This document shows positions 51,891 through 61,482 of a stretch of 64,000 nt of DNA, one piece after another. A model generated the notes under the pieces. That model saw nothing but the letters and a program-made list of their open reading frames with translations. It was not told the DNA's origin and ran no database searches. The translations under genes and the position numbers were made by a program. How positions within the stretch are numbered: position 1 is the stretch's first letter; each line of letters starts with the position of its first letter. This stretch comes from Lactobacillus kullabergensis (GTDB lineage Bacteria; Bacillota; Bacilli; Lactobacillales; Lactobacillaceae), in the NCBI RefSeq assembly GCF_000967195.1, contig NZ_KQ033871.1, forward strand, positions 18,207 to 82,206. Reading direction: 5' to 3'.

Positions 51891-53852
51891 ATGGATCAAG
51901 ATTGGAAAATAGATAAAATTGACACTACTAAAGTTGCCGAGGCTTTTGCAAAGGAGCTTAAAGAAGAGCAACCTAAAACTTACTTTCTTAATGGAACTTG
52001 GGGAAGCGGAAAAACTGAGTACTTAAAAGAAGTTGAGAATGTAAGCAATAATTACTTCAAATTTATTTATTTGGAATTATGGAAACCTAAAAACAAATCT
52101 TCTCTTGCTCAAAATTTGTTCGAAGCTATTTATCCAAAATTGTATATACTAAAGACATTTCTATATATTGCAATATTGATTATAACATCTATGGCTAGTG
52201 CATTTATATCAGCGATGACTATTATTCCAAGACAACTCACTAGTCAAGAAAAGATTTGGTTAGTTATTATTGCGTGCTTAATCACAACTTTAATCACATA
52301 TTATCAAAATAATTTTTTTGATATGGATAGGTTATTATTGTGGCTAGACAAAAGAAATCTCCAAAGTAAAAAGCACCCTAGGATTTTGATAGTTGATGAT
52401 TTTGACAGACTACATAAGGATGTACAAAACGAACTTTACTTGTTTTTCAACCAACTTAACGGAAAGACAAGAATCATTTTTGTAGGTGATTTTGATAAAA
52501 TAAATAAAAATGAAGATAACTATTTAAGTAAGATAATTGATCGTCAAATCGGGTTACCAGTTCAATTGCAATCAGTTAATATAGCAAATAAAATCGAAAA
52601 CAAAATTAGGCAAGAATTAGAAAAAATAAATGATCCCAACGCTAAATACACTACCTATCAAAATACTAGGGATTTTAGTTTTTCTGATATAAAGAAATTA
52701 TTTATTAATGAAAAAAGGACAGCAAGAAATGCAAATCAATATTTAAGTTATGTTCAGAATCAGTTGATTTTCAGGTCAAAGCTAGATAGAGTCGATTTAG
52801 GTCAAGAATTATTTATTATTTATTTATATTTGTTTCATAAAAGCAATTATAATAAATTACAAAATGGTTATAAACCAGAGGTGAATGCTCAGGATAATAT
52901 TCAAGTTAATAAAAGTGATATTGAGCAATTAATGGATCAAGTTCTTAGCTCGAGAGAGTTAACCATAATAAAGTATCTTGAAAAACCAGATTCTTATTTT
53001 ATTGATGACTTAGCAACAAGTCATAGCATAGCAGACCTAGAGAATATATTAGAAAATAAAGAGAAGTTAAAGATTATTTTTTATAAAGAAAATGAAGAAA
53101 ATGTTGCTGAACTTAAAAAATATCTTTACAACAAAGCTGGACTAAATGTAATACATGAAAAAGACTATTTGTTTATGGCAGAAGTAGCTATTGAAGTAGT
53201 GGGATCTTCAGAATATGAGATGCCAAATAGCTTAATCAGATTTGTATTACAAAAATATGCTAGTCAGCTTTATAATAAAAGAAAAACAAAGATAAACAGC
53301 AAATTGTCAGAGCAAGAAAAATTAAAATATAAAGCAAGTGCTGATGAATATGTTATTTCTAAATTTGAAAAGATTTTTAATAAGGTTCAAAAAGAAGCAG
53401 ATCATGTAGTTACTAATGGTAAAAAACTTCATATCTATAGAGAATTGGTAGATTTATTTAATTTAAAGCAGTTTTCATATGATGACTATGCGCAAAAATA
53501 TTTTAAACAAATAATAATAAGTTCGGAAAAAGAGAAAAATTTTGGAAGAAAACCGTATGATGCAGAAACATTGCTTTATGTACTAAACTTTAATTATGTG
53601 CATATAAATTTTTCTAAATTTTATACAAAAGTATCACCTACGATTGAATCTCAAGTAAAAATTATTGAAAATCTATGTGATACTGAATATATATACTTTT
53701 GGAATATTTATTTGATGAACCCGCGCGAATTTCTTCCTGTTGTGTCAGATAGTAACTTATTAGGTGTTGATCAACTGTGCTTTTCATATAAAGGAGAAAT
53801 CTATGCTAATCATGTACTTGATCGATGTAGAGCTATTTCCGCTAAGTCTTAA
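51891..53852 (+). CDS. KAP-family P-loop NTPase, membrane-associated
   Basis: This 653-residue protein has Walker A in LNGTWGSGKTEYLKE (~35-48), two transmembrane helices inserted at ~90-145 (FLYIAILIITSMASAFISA; WLVIIACLITTLITYY), and Walker B LIVDDFDRLHKDVQNEL with a following IIFVGDFDKI. Helices inserted between the A and B motifs mark the KAP NTPases, several of which act in phage exclusion (PifA is one). The C-terminal half (~300-653) is of no known family. It starts at ATG 51891 after GAGGGG. It is markedly A/T-rich and sits inside the surface-protein array in a slot where a DUF285 gene is expected. Confidence 0.8.
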   Translation: MDQDWKIDKIDTTKVAEAFAKELKEEQPKTYFLNGTWGSGKTEYLKEVENVSNNYFKFIYLELWKPKNKSSLAQNLFEAIYPKLYILKTFLYIAILIITSMASAFISAMTIIPRQLTSQEKIWLVIIACLITTLITYYQNNFFDMDRLLLWLDKRNLQSKKHPRILIVDDFDRLHKDVQNELYLFFNQLNGKTRIIFVGDFDKINKNEDNYLSKIIDRQIGLPVQLQSVNIANKIENKIRQELEKINDPNAKYTTYQNTRDFSFSDIKKLFINEKRTARNANQYLSYVQNQLIFRSKLDRVDLGQELFIIYLYLFHKSNYNKLQNGYKPEVNAQDNIQVNKSDIEQLMDQVLSSRELTIIKYLEKPDSYFIDDLATSHSIADLENILENKEKLKIIFYKENEENVAELKKYLYNKAGLNVIHEKDYLFMAEVAIEVVGSSEYEMPNSLIRFVLQKYASQLYNKRKTKINSKLSEQEKLKYKASADEYVISKFEKIFNKVQKEADHVVTNGKKLHIYRELVDLFNLKQFSYDDYAQKYFKQIIISSEKEKNFGRKPYDAETLLYVLNFNYVHINFSKFYTKVSPTIESQVKIIENLCDTEYIYFWNIYLMNPREFLPVVSDSNLLGVDQLCFSYKGEIYANHVLDRCRAISAKS

Positions 53853-53962
53853 CTGAATTGTTAACATAAAAATGTTAAGAGGCTGACAAAAGTGAAGATT
53901 TTATAAATATTAGTTTAGTGATAAACTGTTATCTTCAATTTAGACAGTAAATTTAAGCAATA

Positions 53963-54007
53963 AAAAAGGAGTTAGTTCACTTGTATTTGATAGACTAACT
54001 CCTTTTT
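53963..54007. terminator. Bidirectional terminator, array slot 4
   Basis: AAAAAGGAGTTAGT and ACTAACTCCTTTTT arms around an 18-nt loop. It resembles the pair 1 terminator and now lies between the KAP gene and the truncated SLAP gene. Confidence 0.84.
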
Positions 54008-54030
54008 AATTTAACTTCATTGCGCAAAAT

Positions 54031-55016
54031 TTAAAGTGCTAATTGAGTTCTAATTGGTTCAAGTAGCCACAGTGCCTGCTTTACCTGAGCAATTGTTGCT
54101 TTAGGTGATTGTAAAACGGAAGAAGCAATCAACAAAGCATTATTATAATTCTTTACTGCACTTTCATCATGACCTTTAACATTCTGGGCATTCTTTTTTG
54201 CCTCAAATTTTCTTTGCAATTCTTGCTTATCCTTATCTGTTGCTACTTTCTGATCGTTCTCGGCATCCTTAGGAGAATTAAGAGGGACTAATTTATTTCC
54301 TCCGGCATAAGTGATATCACTGGCTTTGACAAAGCTGTTAGTATAACGCATCTTATCTTCTGTCGATTCAATTAGTTTATTGTTTTTATCAAACTCTGGT
54401 TTTTTAAGGTCAGTGCCGTCGTTATTAACAAAATAGTTTCTGTCTATTCTGTAGGTTAAAAAGTGATAAAACAGTTCTGCTTTGTTTTCGCTAGGTACCC
54501 ATAAGTAATAAAGACCATCAACGGTCAAGGGGTTTTGCTTACGGTTCCTGTAACTGATACCTGTTGGAGTACCGTCAAAATTATAGAATTTAGTATTTGT
54601 CGTAGTATTAGGCCTTACATAGGTGAATGTAAGTTCATCGTAACTTGATGTTGGCAAATAGTTTCTTAATTTAATGTAGTTTTGAGCAACATATTCGTTA
54701 GGATAATCGTGCAGGCGATAGATATAGCCTTCAAAGTCTTCTGCCCAAGGCTCAACCGCTAAATCAACTTTAATTTTTTGCCCCTTTTTTAGAACGTGCT
54801 TAGTAGAATCATTGGTTAATGTTTGAGTTGTCGTCTTTTTGAGAACAGTGGCATAGGTAACGCCATTATACATAAGAGGATATCCATCTATACTATCAAC
54901 GTTATTTGCTCTAATATAACGATTCTTTCCTATTGCATAGCAGTCTTTACCATTAACAGTTTCTGTCGGCAAATAATAAAAGGTTGTCTTTTGCTCAGAA
55001 ACACCAGAATAATATC
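54031..55016 (-). pseudogene. 5'-truncated SLAP-domain gene 4
   Basis: About 327 codons match the C-terminal two thirds of SLAP protein 1 (YAIGKNRYIRANNV, VDLAVEPWAEDFEGYIYRL, NNDGTDLKKPEF, LQSPKATIAQVKQALWLLE). Homology starts at about 55016. The open frame runs on to 55203 but those ~63 residues are unrelated, lack a signal peptide and cross the rarA promoter, so they are not a true N-terminus. About 165 residues (signal and first modules) are lost. The downstream coding part is intact and the FIVAR-like end is complete. Confidence 0.75.
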
Positions 55017-55154
55017 CAATTTCTTTACTTATATCATTGTACTGCAAACTAGTTAATAAATTTATCTCAAACAAGCGTTCGATTATTTTTGCTAGCGTAC
55101 AAATACTTGTATAATTAGGGTAGTAAGTGTTTAGAAGTAAATAAAGAAGATGTA

Positions 55155-56480
55155 ATGATGAAGCAAGAATCATTATTTGCAAATAGTGGGCAAAATGAAC
55201 CATTGGCTAACCGTGTACGCCCCCAAAACTTAGACCAGTTTGTAGGACAAGAGCAGCTACTGGGACCGGGAAAAATATTGCGGGAAATCATTGATAATGA
55301 CCAAGTTTCCTCAATGATTTTTTGGGGACCACCGGGAGTTGGCAAAACGACTTTGGCTGAAATAATTGCCCGGCAGAGTCAAGCGAGCTTTTTTAATTTT
55401 AGTGCGGTTGACAGCAGCATTACTAAAATCCGCAAAATTATGAAGCAGGCTGAAACCGAACATGAAGTAGGGCAAAAAACACTGGTATTTGTAGATGAAA
55501 TCCATCGTTTTAATAAAGCACAACAAGATGCTTTTTTGCCTTACGTTGAACGCGGTAGTATTACGTTAATTGGTGCCACGACCGAAAATCCTTCCTTTGA
55601 AGTTAACTCGGCGCTGCTTTCACGCTGCAAGGTTTTTGTCTTAAAACCGCTTGAAGTCAAAGATATTATCAAGCTATTGCAAAATGCTTTGCATAACCCT
55701 AATGGCTTTGGCAAGTTAACCGTTAAAATCAGTGAGCAGGAGATTAAAGCCATTGCTAAATTTGCCAACGGTGATGCCCGGACTGCTTTAAATACGCTGG
55801 AGATGGCGGTTTTAAATGGCAACAAAAGTGGTAATACGATCGCTGTGACTATGGATAGTCTGGGACAACTAATCACGCAAAAGTCAGTCTTGTATGACAA
55901 AGACGGAGAAGAACACTACAATATCATCTCCGCTTTGCATAAATCAATGCGTAACAGCGATGTAGATGCAGCGATTTATTGGCTGTCGCGGATGCTTGAA
56001 GGGGGAGAAGATCCGCTTTATATTGCACGCAGACTAGTACGCTTTGCCAGTGAAGACATTGGCTTGGCAGACACTAATGCGCTGAATGTGGCGGTCAACG
56101 TCTTTCAGGCTTGTCAATTTATAGGGATGCCGGAATGTGATGTGCATTTGTCGGAAGCAGTGATTTATTTGTCGCTTGCTCCGAAATCAAACGCAGTTTA
56201 TAAGGCTAGACTAGCTGCTGAAGAAGACGTTAAGAAGACGATAGATGAACCAGTGCCTTTGCAAATTCGCAACGCCCCGACTAAGTTGATGAAAGATTTG
56301 GGCTATGGTAAAGGTTACCAGCTGGCGCATTATGCTAAAGACAAGTTAACAACAATGAAAACTATGCCACCGAGTTTAGAGGGACACGAATATTATTTGC
56401 CGACCTCGCAAGGCCATGAAGACCGCTTTAAAAAGAGACTGGAACAGATTAAAGAATGGCACAGAGAACACGATAAATAG
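55155..56480 (+). CDS. rarA: Replication-associated recombination protein RarA (MgsA)
   Basis: This 441-residue AAA+ ATPase acts at stalled replication forks. It begins with LANRVRPQNLDQFVGQEQLLG, has Walker A WGPPGVGKTTLAE, Walker B VFVDEIHRFNKAQQDA, sensor 1 IGATTENPSFEVNSALLSRC, and a C-terminal tetramerisation part (LSRMLEGGEDPLYIARRLVRFASEDIG). TATAAT is at 55110-55115. It abuts the broken SLAP gene, whose lost 5' end would have been here. Confidence 0.95.
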   Translation: MMKQESLFANSGQNEPLANRVRPQNLDQFVGQEQLLGPGKILREIIDNDQVSSMIFWGPPGVGKTTLAEIIARQSQASFFNFSAVDSSITKIRKIMKQAETEHEVGQKTLVFVDEIHRFNKAQQDAFLPYVERGSITLIGATTENPSFEVNSALLSRCKVFVLKPLEVKDIIKLLQNALHNPNGFGKLTVKISEQEIKAIAKFANGDARTALNTLEMAVLNGNKSGNTIAVTMDSLGQLITQKSVLYDKDGEEHYNIISALHKSMRNSDVDAAIYWLSRMLEGGEDPLYIARRLVRFASEDIGLADTNALNVAVNVFQACQFIGMPECDVHLSEAVIYLSLAPKSNAVYKARLAAEEDVKKTIDEPVPLQIRNAPTKLMKDLGYGKGYQLAHYAKDKLTTMKTMPPSLEGHEYYLPTSQGHEDRFKKRLEQIKEWHREHDK

Positions 56481-56599
56481 CGCAGCTTTTAAAGTCTAGC
56501 CTCATTAGTTTTAATTACCGGGACACTAAAAGAATAATATAACAAATTGATTAGCTAAATGATTAAGCGGACACTGCTATTTGAGCATCAACTAAAAAG

Positions 56600-56635
56600 C
56601 GGGCAAACCACAATTTAAGTGGTTTGCCTGTTTTT
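56600..56635. terminator. Bidirectional terminator after rarA
   Basis: A GGCAAACCAC/GTGGTTTGCC stem with a 7-nt loop, a plus-strand TGTTTTT tail and a T-rich minus-strand tail. It lies between convergent rarA and the small membrane gene. Confidence 0.87.
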
Positions 56636-56674
56636 GTGCTCTTTCTTTTCTGTGGCAATATTTATTTAAATTCA

Positions 56675-56986
56675 TTATTTGACAAAAAGCATGTTGCCTG
56701 AAGCCCACATAATGTAAAAAAACAGAATAACACTAATTATTAGAGCTAATAGCCAAACCAAAACCAAACTTATAATAAAGGTAATATGTCTGTTCTGAAA
56801 AAATGTTTTCAATACTTCCGCCAAAGCTGATAGTAGAAGACCTAAGGCGCCAACGCTTAAATCAACAGATTTGAAAAACGGTAAGATTAAAACCAATAAG
56901 AATGCGCCTAATACAATAAACCATAAATATTTATAGCCATGATCTATTAGCAGCTGTTCTTTCATCGTAGTCTGGTTTTTGAACAT
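56675..56986 (-). CDS. Small membrane protein (three predicted spans)
   Basis: This 103-residue protein has three hydrophobic segments (WFIVLGAFLLVLILPFF; GALGLLLSALAEVL; IISLVLVWLLALIISVILFFYI). The start is ATG 56986, 9 bp after GGAG. No family is recognised and its neighbours give no hint. It could be a phage- or stress-related membrane peptide. Confidence 0.55.
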   Translation of the reverse strand: MFKNQTTMKEQLLIDHGYKYLWFIVLGAFLLVLILPFFKSVDLSVGALGLLLSALAEVLKTFFQNRHITFIISLVLVWLLALIISVILFFYIMWASGNMLFVK

Positions 56987-57001
56987 TATTAATAGCTCCA
57001 A

Positions 57002-57358
57002 TCATGATATTGCCAAGATTTATTATGCACAAAGCAATATTAAATTTTTCACAGATACCAACTTTTGTATGTCTCTCTGAATTTTTTTAGATAAAAAAAG
57101 CAGTTTTAATTTAACTTAAAATTTCAGTTATACCTATGATAATAATAACTTATAGGTTAGTACATAACTATTAAGATGTAAAGCGAGTAATTAAAAATAA
57201 ATTAAATTTATTGCCAAATATTATAAGAATAAGCGCAGTACTTATTATTTTTTATGATTTAATCGCAATTACTGATTATACTGTTGATTAACATTATATT
57301 TCATTTATAATTATATAATAATTAAAAAATTCAAGAAAGAAAGGTTATAGGAAATGAG
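57002..57358. other. A/T-rich intergenic region with one promoter
   Basis: No gene is seen. On the plus strand TTGATT (57284-57289), a 16-bp spacer and TATAAT (57306-57311) make a good promoter for the 57359 gene. The rest is A/T-rich and without further signals. Confidence 0.6.
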
Positions 57359-57736
57359 ATGAAAATGAAATTAGCAAGAGCTGCTTTATTATTGTTGTGT
57401 CCATTTGGAATGGCGCTTTTTTTCTCCGATAAGCCGAATTTTAACTTAATATGGTCAATTAGTGCGTTCATCATGACAATAATTGCTACAGCTTGGTTTG
57501 AAGTAAAAGAAGATACATTTATTGACCAAGTCGAAAATGACTTAATTTACTGTATGGTATTACAAGGCGCACCAATTAGCTTTGAAACTTTATATTTGTT
57601 AAATATGACAGATGAGCAAGAAGAGCACCCGTTAATGATACTCTTTATTATTGTCTTAAATTTAATTTGTGTGTTCTTACTTGACTATTTAATCAATCGA
57701 GTTAAATTTTACAAAGTTGAAGATAAAAATGATTAG
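57359..57736 (+). CDS. Small membrane protein of unknown function
   Basis: This 125-residue protein has three hydrophobic segments (LARAALLLLCPFGMALFF; LIWSISAFIMTIIATAWF; MILFIIVLNLICVFLLDYLI) and an acidic loop (DEQEEHP). The start is at 57359 after AGGAAATGAG. It has its own promoter and a strong terminator. No family is recognised. Confidence 0.6.
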   Translation: MKMKLARAALLLLCPFGMALFFSDKPNFNLIWSISAFIMTIIATAWFEVKEDTFIDQVENDLIYCMVLQGAPISFETLYLLNMTDEQEEHPLMILFIIVLNLICVFLLDYLINRVKFYKVEDKND

Positions 57737-57751
57737 AATTTAACATGATTT

Positions 57752-57787
57752 GAGTACCAGGCTATTAAAATGCTTGGTACTTTTTTC
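57752..57787 (+). terminator. Terminator after the 57359 gene
   Basis: A nine-base stem GTACCAGGC/GCTTGGTAC with a 9-nt loop is followed by TTTTTT. Confidence 0.87.
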
Positions 57788-57973
57788 TAGCATAAAGTTC
57801 GTCAGACTTTTGATATATACTGTTTCCTCAGCTGGCTTTCCCAATAGTTTTTTAGTTTAGAGTAGTAAAAGTTACAAGCTTTTATTTGATAAAAATTGCG
57901 TCAGTCTTGTAAATATAATTTGCAATTTACAAAGCAGCGGCTTTAATAATATACTTAAATAAAGTAGCAGTGT

Positions 57974-58930
57974 ATGCATAATAGCAGTCGATTATATGAA
58001 TATAGGCAAAAAATGAGTAGCACATCAGTAATAGAAAGCGTCATAATTAACGGCACTAAACTTTATTTTTCAATTAGTTCAAAGCAAGGCCGGAAACCAA
58101 TCATTTTATATTTGCATGGTGGACCGGGCGATGCCTGCATCCCCTTGACTAAAAAATTTAATAGCGAACTAGAAGATCATTTTATCTTTGTCAATCTGGA
58201 ACAAAGAGGCAGCGGACTATCATATTACAAATTTTCACCTGAAGAAAACTTATCTATTAATACCATGGTGGAAGATATTCATCAGTTTGTGCTTTATTTA
58301 TTAAAACGGTTAAGACAAGATAAATTGATTATCATGGGTCATTCTTGGGGTACGGTTTTAGGACTCTATTTTATTCAAATGTATCCAGACCTGGTTACGC
58401 AATATATCGGAATTGGTCAAGTAGTTAATATGAAAAGGAATATTGACTTACAAAAAGCTTTTTTACGAACAAAAATGAAAAATACTGCCAAACTTGACCA
58501 ACTTGATTTTGTCCATGAACCAACTAAAGCCAGCCTCAAATTAACTAAAATGATTGTGGCTTATGGCGGTTCAATCTATGGCGCTAAAAACTACCGCAAA
58601 TTAATTGGTCCTTTTATATCTGCTAAAGATTATTCTTTTAAGGACCTAATTCAGCGCTTGCAGGGCTCGAAGCAGTCAATTCAATATTTTTGGGAAGAAC
58701 TGATGGACGTTAATTTTGAAAACATCGTGCATTTTGCCGTTCCCATCACTTTTTGTGAAGGCAGACATGACCATCATGTGTCCTCACCATTGACTGCAGA
58801 ATATGCTGCTAAAATTACTAGTCCGTGCAAATTGATTTGGTTTGACCATTCTGGTCATTTCCCGCAGTGGGAGGAGCCAACTAAATTTAATCAGGAAATT
58901 ACTATGCTTTTAGAGTCACAAGCAAACTAA
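57974..58930 (+). CDS. Alpha/beta hydrolase (proline iminopeptidase-like)
   Basis: This 318-residue cytosolic hydrolase has the oxyanion loop LYLHGGPGDACIPL, VNLEQRGSGLSYY, the nucleophile elbow MGHSWGTVLGLYF, Asp in GRHDHHVSS and His in DHSGHFPQWEEP. HGGPG and DxRGxGxS-like blocks place it with proline iminopeptidases and related aminopeptidases; an ester hydrolase is not excluded. The start is uncertain: ATG 57974 has no good ribosome site, while ATG 58013 follows ATAGGCAAAAA. It is monocistronic. Confidence 0.8.
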   Translation: MHNSSRLYEYRQKMSSTSVIESVIINGTKLYFSISSKQGRKPIILYLHGGPGDACIPLTKKFNSELEDHFIFVNLEQRGSGLSYYKFSPEENLSINTMVEDIHQFVLYLLKRLRQDKLIIMGHSWGTVLGLYFIQMYPDLVTQYIGIGQVVNMKRNIDLQKAFLRTKMKNTAKLDQLDFVHEPTKASLKLTKMIVAYGGSIYGAKNYRKLIGPFISAKDYSFKDLIQRLQGSKQSIQYFWEELMDVNFENIVHFAVPITFCEGRHDHHVSSPLTAEYAAKITSPCKLIWFDHSGHFPQWEEPTKFNQEITMLLESQAN

Positions 58931-58977
58931 AAACTGGCAACTCACATTATTAACAAGGTGAGTTTACCAGTTTTTTT
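58930..58977. terminator. Bidirectional terminator after the hydrolase
   Basis: A composite stem (AAAACTGG/CCAGTTTT outside, CTCAC/GTGAG inside) with a plus-strand T-run. It lies between convergent genes. Confidence 0.8.
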
Positions 58978-58993
58978 GTTTAATTAGACTTTA

Positions 58994-59743
58994 TTAGTTA
59001 TTCTGAAAATTACTTAAAAACTTCGCGGTTTTTTCATTTTGCGGGTGATTGAATAACTGATCAGGTTTACCTTGTTCAGTTATTACACCGTCGCTGATGA
59101 AAAACATTTGATCAGAAATTTCTTTAGCAAATGCCATTTCGTGCGTTACGATAATCATCGTTAAACCTGTAGTGGCTAGGTTCTTCATAACGCTTAAAAC
59201 TTCTCCGACCATTTCAGGATCCAAAGCACTAGTAGGCTCATCAAATAACAAAATTTCAGGATCCATGCAGATAGCACGGGCAATCGCGACCCTTTGTTGT
59301 TGTCCACCAGAAAGCTGACTCGGTCTGGCATTAACGTATTGCTCCATGCCTACCTTTTTCAAATTTGCCAGCGCAATTTGACGTGCTTCGTCTTTTGAGC
59401 GTTTTAATACCAACTCTTGACCTACCATACAATTGGCTAATACATTCTTGTTTTCAAACAAATCAAATTGTTGGAAAACCATGCCGACTTTTGCCCGGTA
59501 AATATTGTGATTGTAGTTTGGTGCCAAAACATTTTCACCATGAAAATCAACTTCACCGGCAGTAGGTTCTTCAAGCAGGTTGATACAGCGCAAAGTAGTT
59601 GATTTACCGCCACCTGAAGGTCCGATAATGGTGGCAATTTCACCTTTATTAATGTCAAAAGAGATATCTTTCAAAACCTGGTGTTCACCGAATGTTTTCT
59701 TGATGTGCTTTAAACTTAAAATAGTTTCGTTTGTTTCAGTCAT
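58994..59743 (-). CDS. Amino-acid ABC transporter ATPase (GlnQ type)
   Basis: This 249-residue ATPase has Walker [15 protein letters not shown]-loop [18 protein letters not shown], signature [15 protein letters not shown], Walker [21 protein letters not shown] and H-loop VTHEMAFA. It belongs to the polar amino-acid uptake family. Its ATG overlaps the stop of the fused permease gene by one base (TAATG). The lysine riboswitch upstream implies that lysine, or basic amino acids, are carried. Confidence 0.93.
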   Translation of the reverse strand: MTETNETILSLKHIKKTFGEHQVLKDISFDINKGEIATIIGPSGGGKSTTLRCINLLEEPTAGEVDFHGENVLAPNYNHNIYRAKVGMVFQQFDLFENKNVLANCMVGQELVLKRSKDEARQIALANLKKVGMEQYVNARPSQLSGGQQQRVAIARAICMDPEILLFDEPTSALDPEMVGEVLSVMKNLATTGLTMIIVTHEMAFAKEISDQMFFISDGVITEQGKPDQLFNHPQNEKTAKFLSNFQNN

Positions 59744-61368
59744 TAGTTCTTAGCCTCCATGTCTTTAGGTGTGCCCACTTGAACTTGGTTTGCCATTAAG
59801 TTGTAATTCTTACTTCCTTGGAGGTGTTTTTCAATTAAGTTGAAAATTCTCGTGATGGTAAAGGTCAAGATGAGGTAGATAGCAGAAATTGTCAGGTAAG
59901 TTGGGAAGAACTTGAATGTCTGACTAGCAACAGTTGAACCAACGAAGAACAACTCTGATACGGAGATGATGCTCAGGACTGAAGTATCCTTGATATTAAC
60001 GATAAATTCGTTAGTAATTGAAGGTAGGCAATTCTTGATCGCTTGTGGCAAAATAATGTGCCACATTCTTTGATTATGAGTCATTCCCAAGGCACTGGCT
60101 GCCTCAAACTGACCTTCAGGTGTAGAAATAATTCCTCCCCGAATGATTTCGGCTAAATATGCTCCAGTATTGATGGAAACAATGATTAGTGCGGCAACGG
60201 TTCTGTCAATGTTCAAGTGCCAGAATTGGGCAATACCATAGTAGATCACAGCAGCTTGAACCATCATTGGCGTACCCCGGAAGACCTCAATGTAGACCGA
60301 AAGCAGCCAGTTGACAAACTTAAGCAGCCATCTTTTACCGGGAGTCGTTGGTGTAGGAATGGTTCTGACAATGCCCACTGCCAGGCCGATAAAGAAACCT
60401 GCAACAGTACCAACTGAGGCTAAAAGCAGCGTCATACCAATACCGTTTAAAATCATGCCGCCATATTGGCGCCACATTGATACTAACCATGGTTCTGCCT
60501 TAGCCTTTTTGCCTTTTTTATCATTATCAGTTTTAGGCTGCTCCTTAACAGCTTCAGTCATTAACCTAACCCTTTTTGCTTGAGGAATAGTAGCTAAAAT
60601 TTGGTTGACACTCTTGAGCAGCGCCTTGTTAGGCTTGGCAATTCCGATTGAGGTAACAGATTCTTCCTTAGTAGCGTGGAAACCAGCCATTTTGCTGACA
60701 GGAATTGACTTAATGTCAGGGTCAACCATCTTAAAGGAAGTTGATTCAGTGTCTTCGGCAACATAGCCGTCAATGGTACCTGAAATTAAGCTTTGCCGCA
60801 TTGCTGCAAAATCACGCATAGCCGGTTGTCTCTTAGCACCTTTTAACTGCTTGATTAAATCATAGTGGAAAGTACCTTGTTGCGCTGTTAATTTAGCACC
60901 CTTAAAGTCGGTCAGCTTTTTAGCGCTAGCATATCTGCTGTTAATCTTGGTAATTACCACAAAAGTACTGTTTCTATATGGCTTAGAGAAATTAATGGCC
61001 TTTTCACGTTCAGCTGTTGGACTCATCCCAGCGATAATCAAATCGGCTTTGCCACTGGTCAAAGCGGGCAGTAAACCATCCCATTCAGTCTTAACAACTT
61101 CTACTTTTCTATGTAATTTTTGACCAATAATTTTGGCAATTTTAACGTCATAGCCATTGGCATATTCTTTCGACCCTTCAATTGGCACAGCACCGTTGGC
61201 ATTATTAGTCTGTGTCCAATTGTACGGCTGATAATTAGCTTCCATGGCGACTTTGAGCGTACCGTCGTCCTTTTTGGCACTAACTTCATTCAGGCTAAAA
61301 TCAGCCCCAATGCCTAAACAAGTGAATAAGGCAACTAAGGTAGCCAACCACTTAAATCTTGACTTCAT
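59743..61368 (-). CDS. Amino-acid ABC transporter, fused substrate-binding protein and permease
   Basis: This 541-residue protein has a signal or anchor segment ([20 protein letters not shown]), a substrate-binding domain (~35-270, with [44 protein letters not shown]), a hydrophilic linker and an ABC permease (~305-530, with [44 protein letters not shown]). The fusion lets binding protein and channel be made together. I use ATG 61368, after GGAGG; the longer frame is in the leader. The leader holds a lysine riboswitch and terminator. Confidence 0.92.
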   Translation of the reverse strand: MKSRFKWLATLVALFTCLGIGADFSLNEVSAKKDDGTLKVAMEANYQPYNWTQTNNANGAVPIEGSKEYANGYDVKIAKIIGQKLHRKVEVVKTEWDGLLPALTSGKADLIIAGMSPTAEREKAINFSKPYRNSTFVVITKINSRYASAKKLTDFKGAKLTAQQGTFHYDLIKQLKGAKRQPAMRDFAAMRQSLISGTIDGYVAEDTESTSFKMVDPDIKSIPVSKMAGFHATKEESVTSIGIAKPNKALLKSVNQILATIPQAKRVRLMTEAVKEQPKTDNDKKGKKAKAEPWLVSMWRQYGGMILNGIGMTLLLASVGTVAGFFIGLAVGIVRTIPTPTTPGKRWLLKFVNWLLSVYIEVFRGTPMMVQAAVIYYGIAQFWHLNIDRTVAALIIVSINTGAYLAEIIRGGIISTPEGQFEAASALGMTHNQRMWHIILPQAIKNCLPSITNEFIVNIKDTSVLSIISVSELFFVGSTVASQTFKFFPTYLTISAIYLILTFTITRIFNLIEKHLQGSKNYNLMANQVQVGTPKDMEAKN

Positions 61369-61424
61369 TTTGAAAACCTCCACAAAATATGTTTCAAATA
61401 AAGCCAATACAATAAAAGCGTAAA

Positions 61425-61458
61425 TAAAAACCTCGCTGTTACGCAAAACAACGAGGTT
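61425..61458 (-). terminator. Riboswitch-controlled terminator before the lysine transporter
   Basis: A ten-pair stem (CCTCGTTGTT/AACAGCGAGG, one G-T) with a 6-nt loop is followed by TTTTTAT on the minus strand, 57 bp before the ATG. Confidence 0.87.
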
Positions 61459-61482
61459 ATAATCTATTTTTTAAACAAATCA

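Noticed and set aside
53853..53962. Remains of a DUF285 C-terminus after the KAP gene
   Set aside because: No trace of the shared basic C-terminal coding block was found, only a short AGGCTGACAAA match to the region before DUF285 gene 2, which is too little to claim.
54841..55203. N-terminal ~63 residues of the open frame at 54031-55203 as a true protein start
   Set aside because: They are unrelated to the SLAP paralogues, have no signal peptide and overlap the rarA promoter region, so the gene is treated as 5'-truncated.
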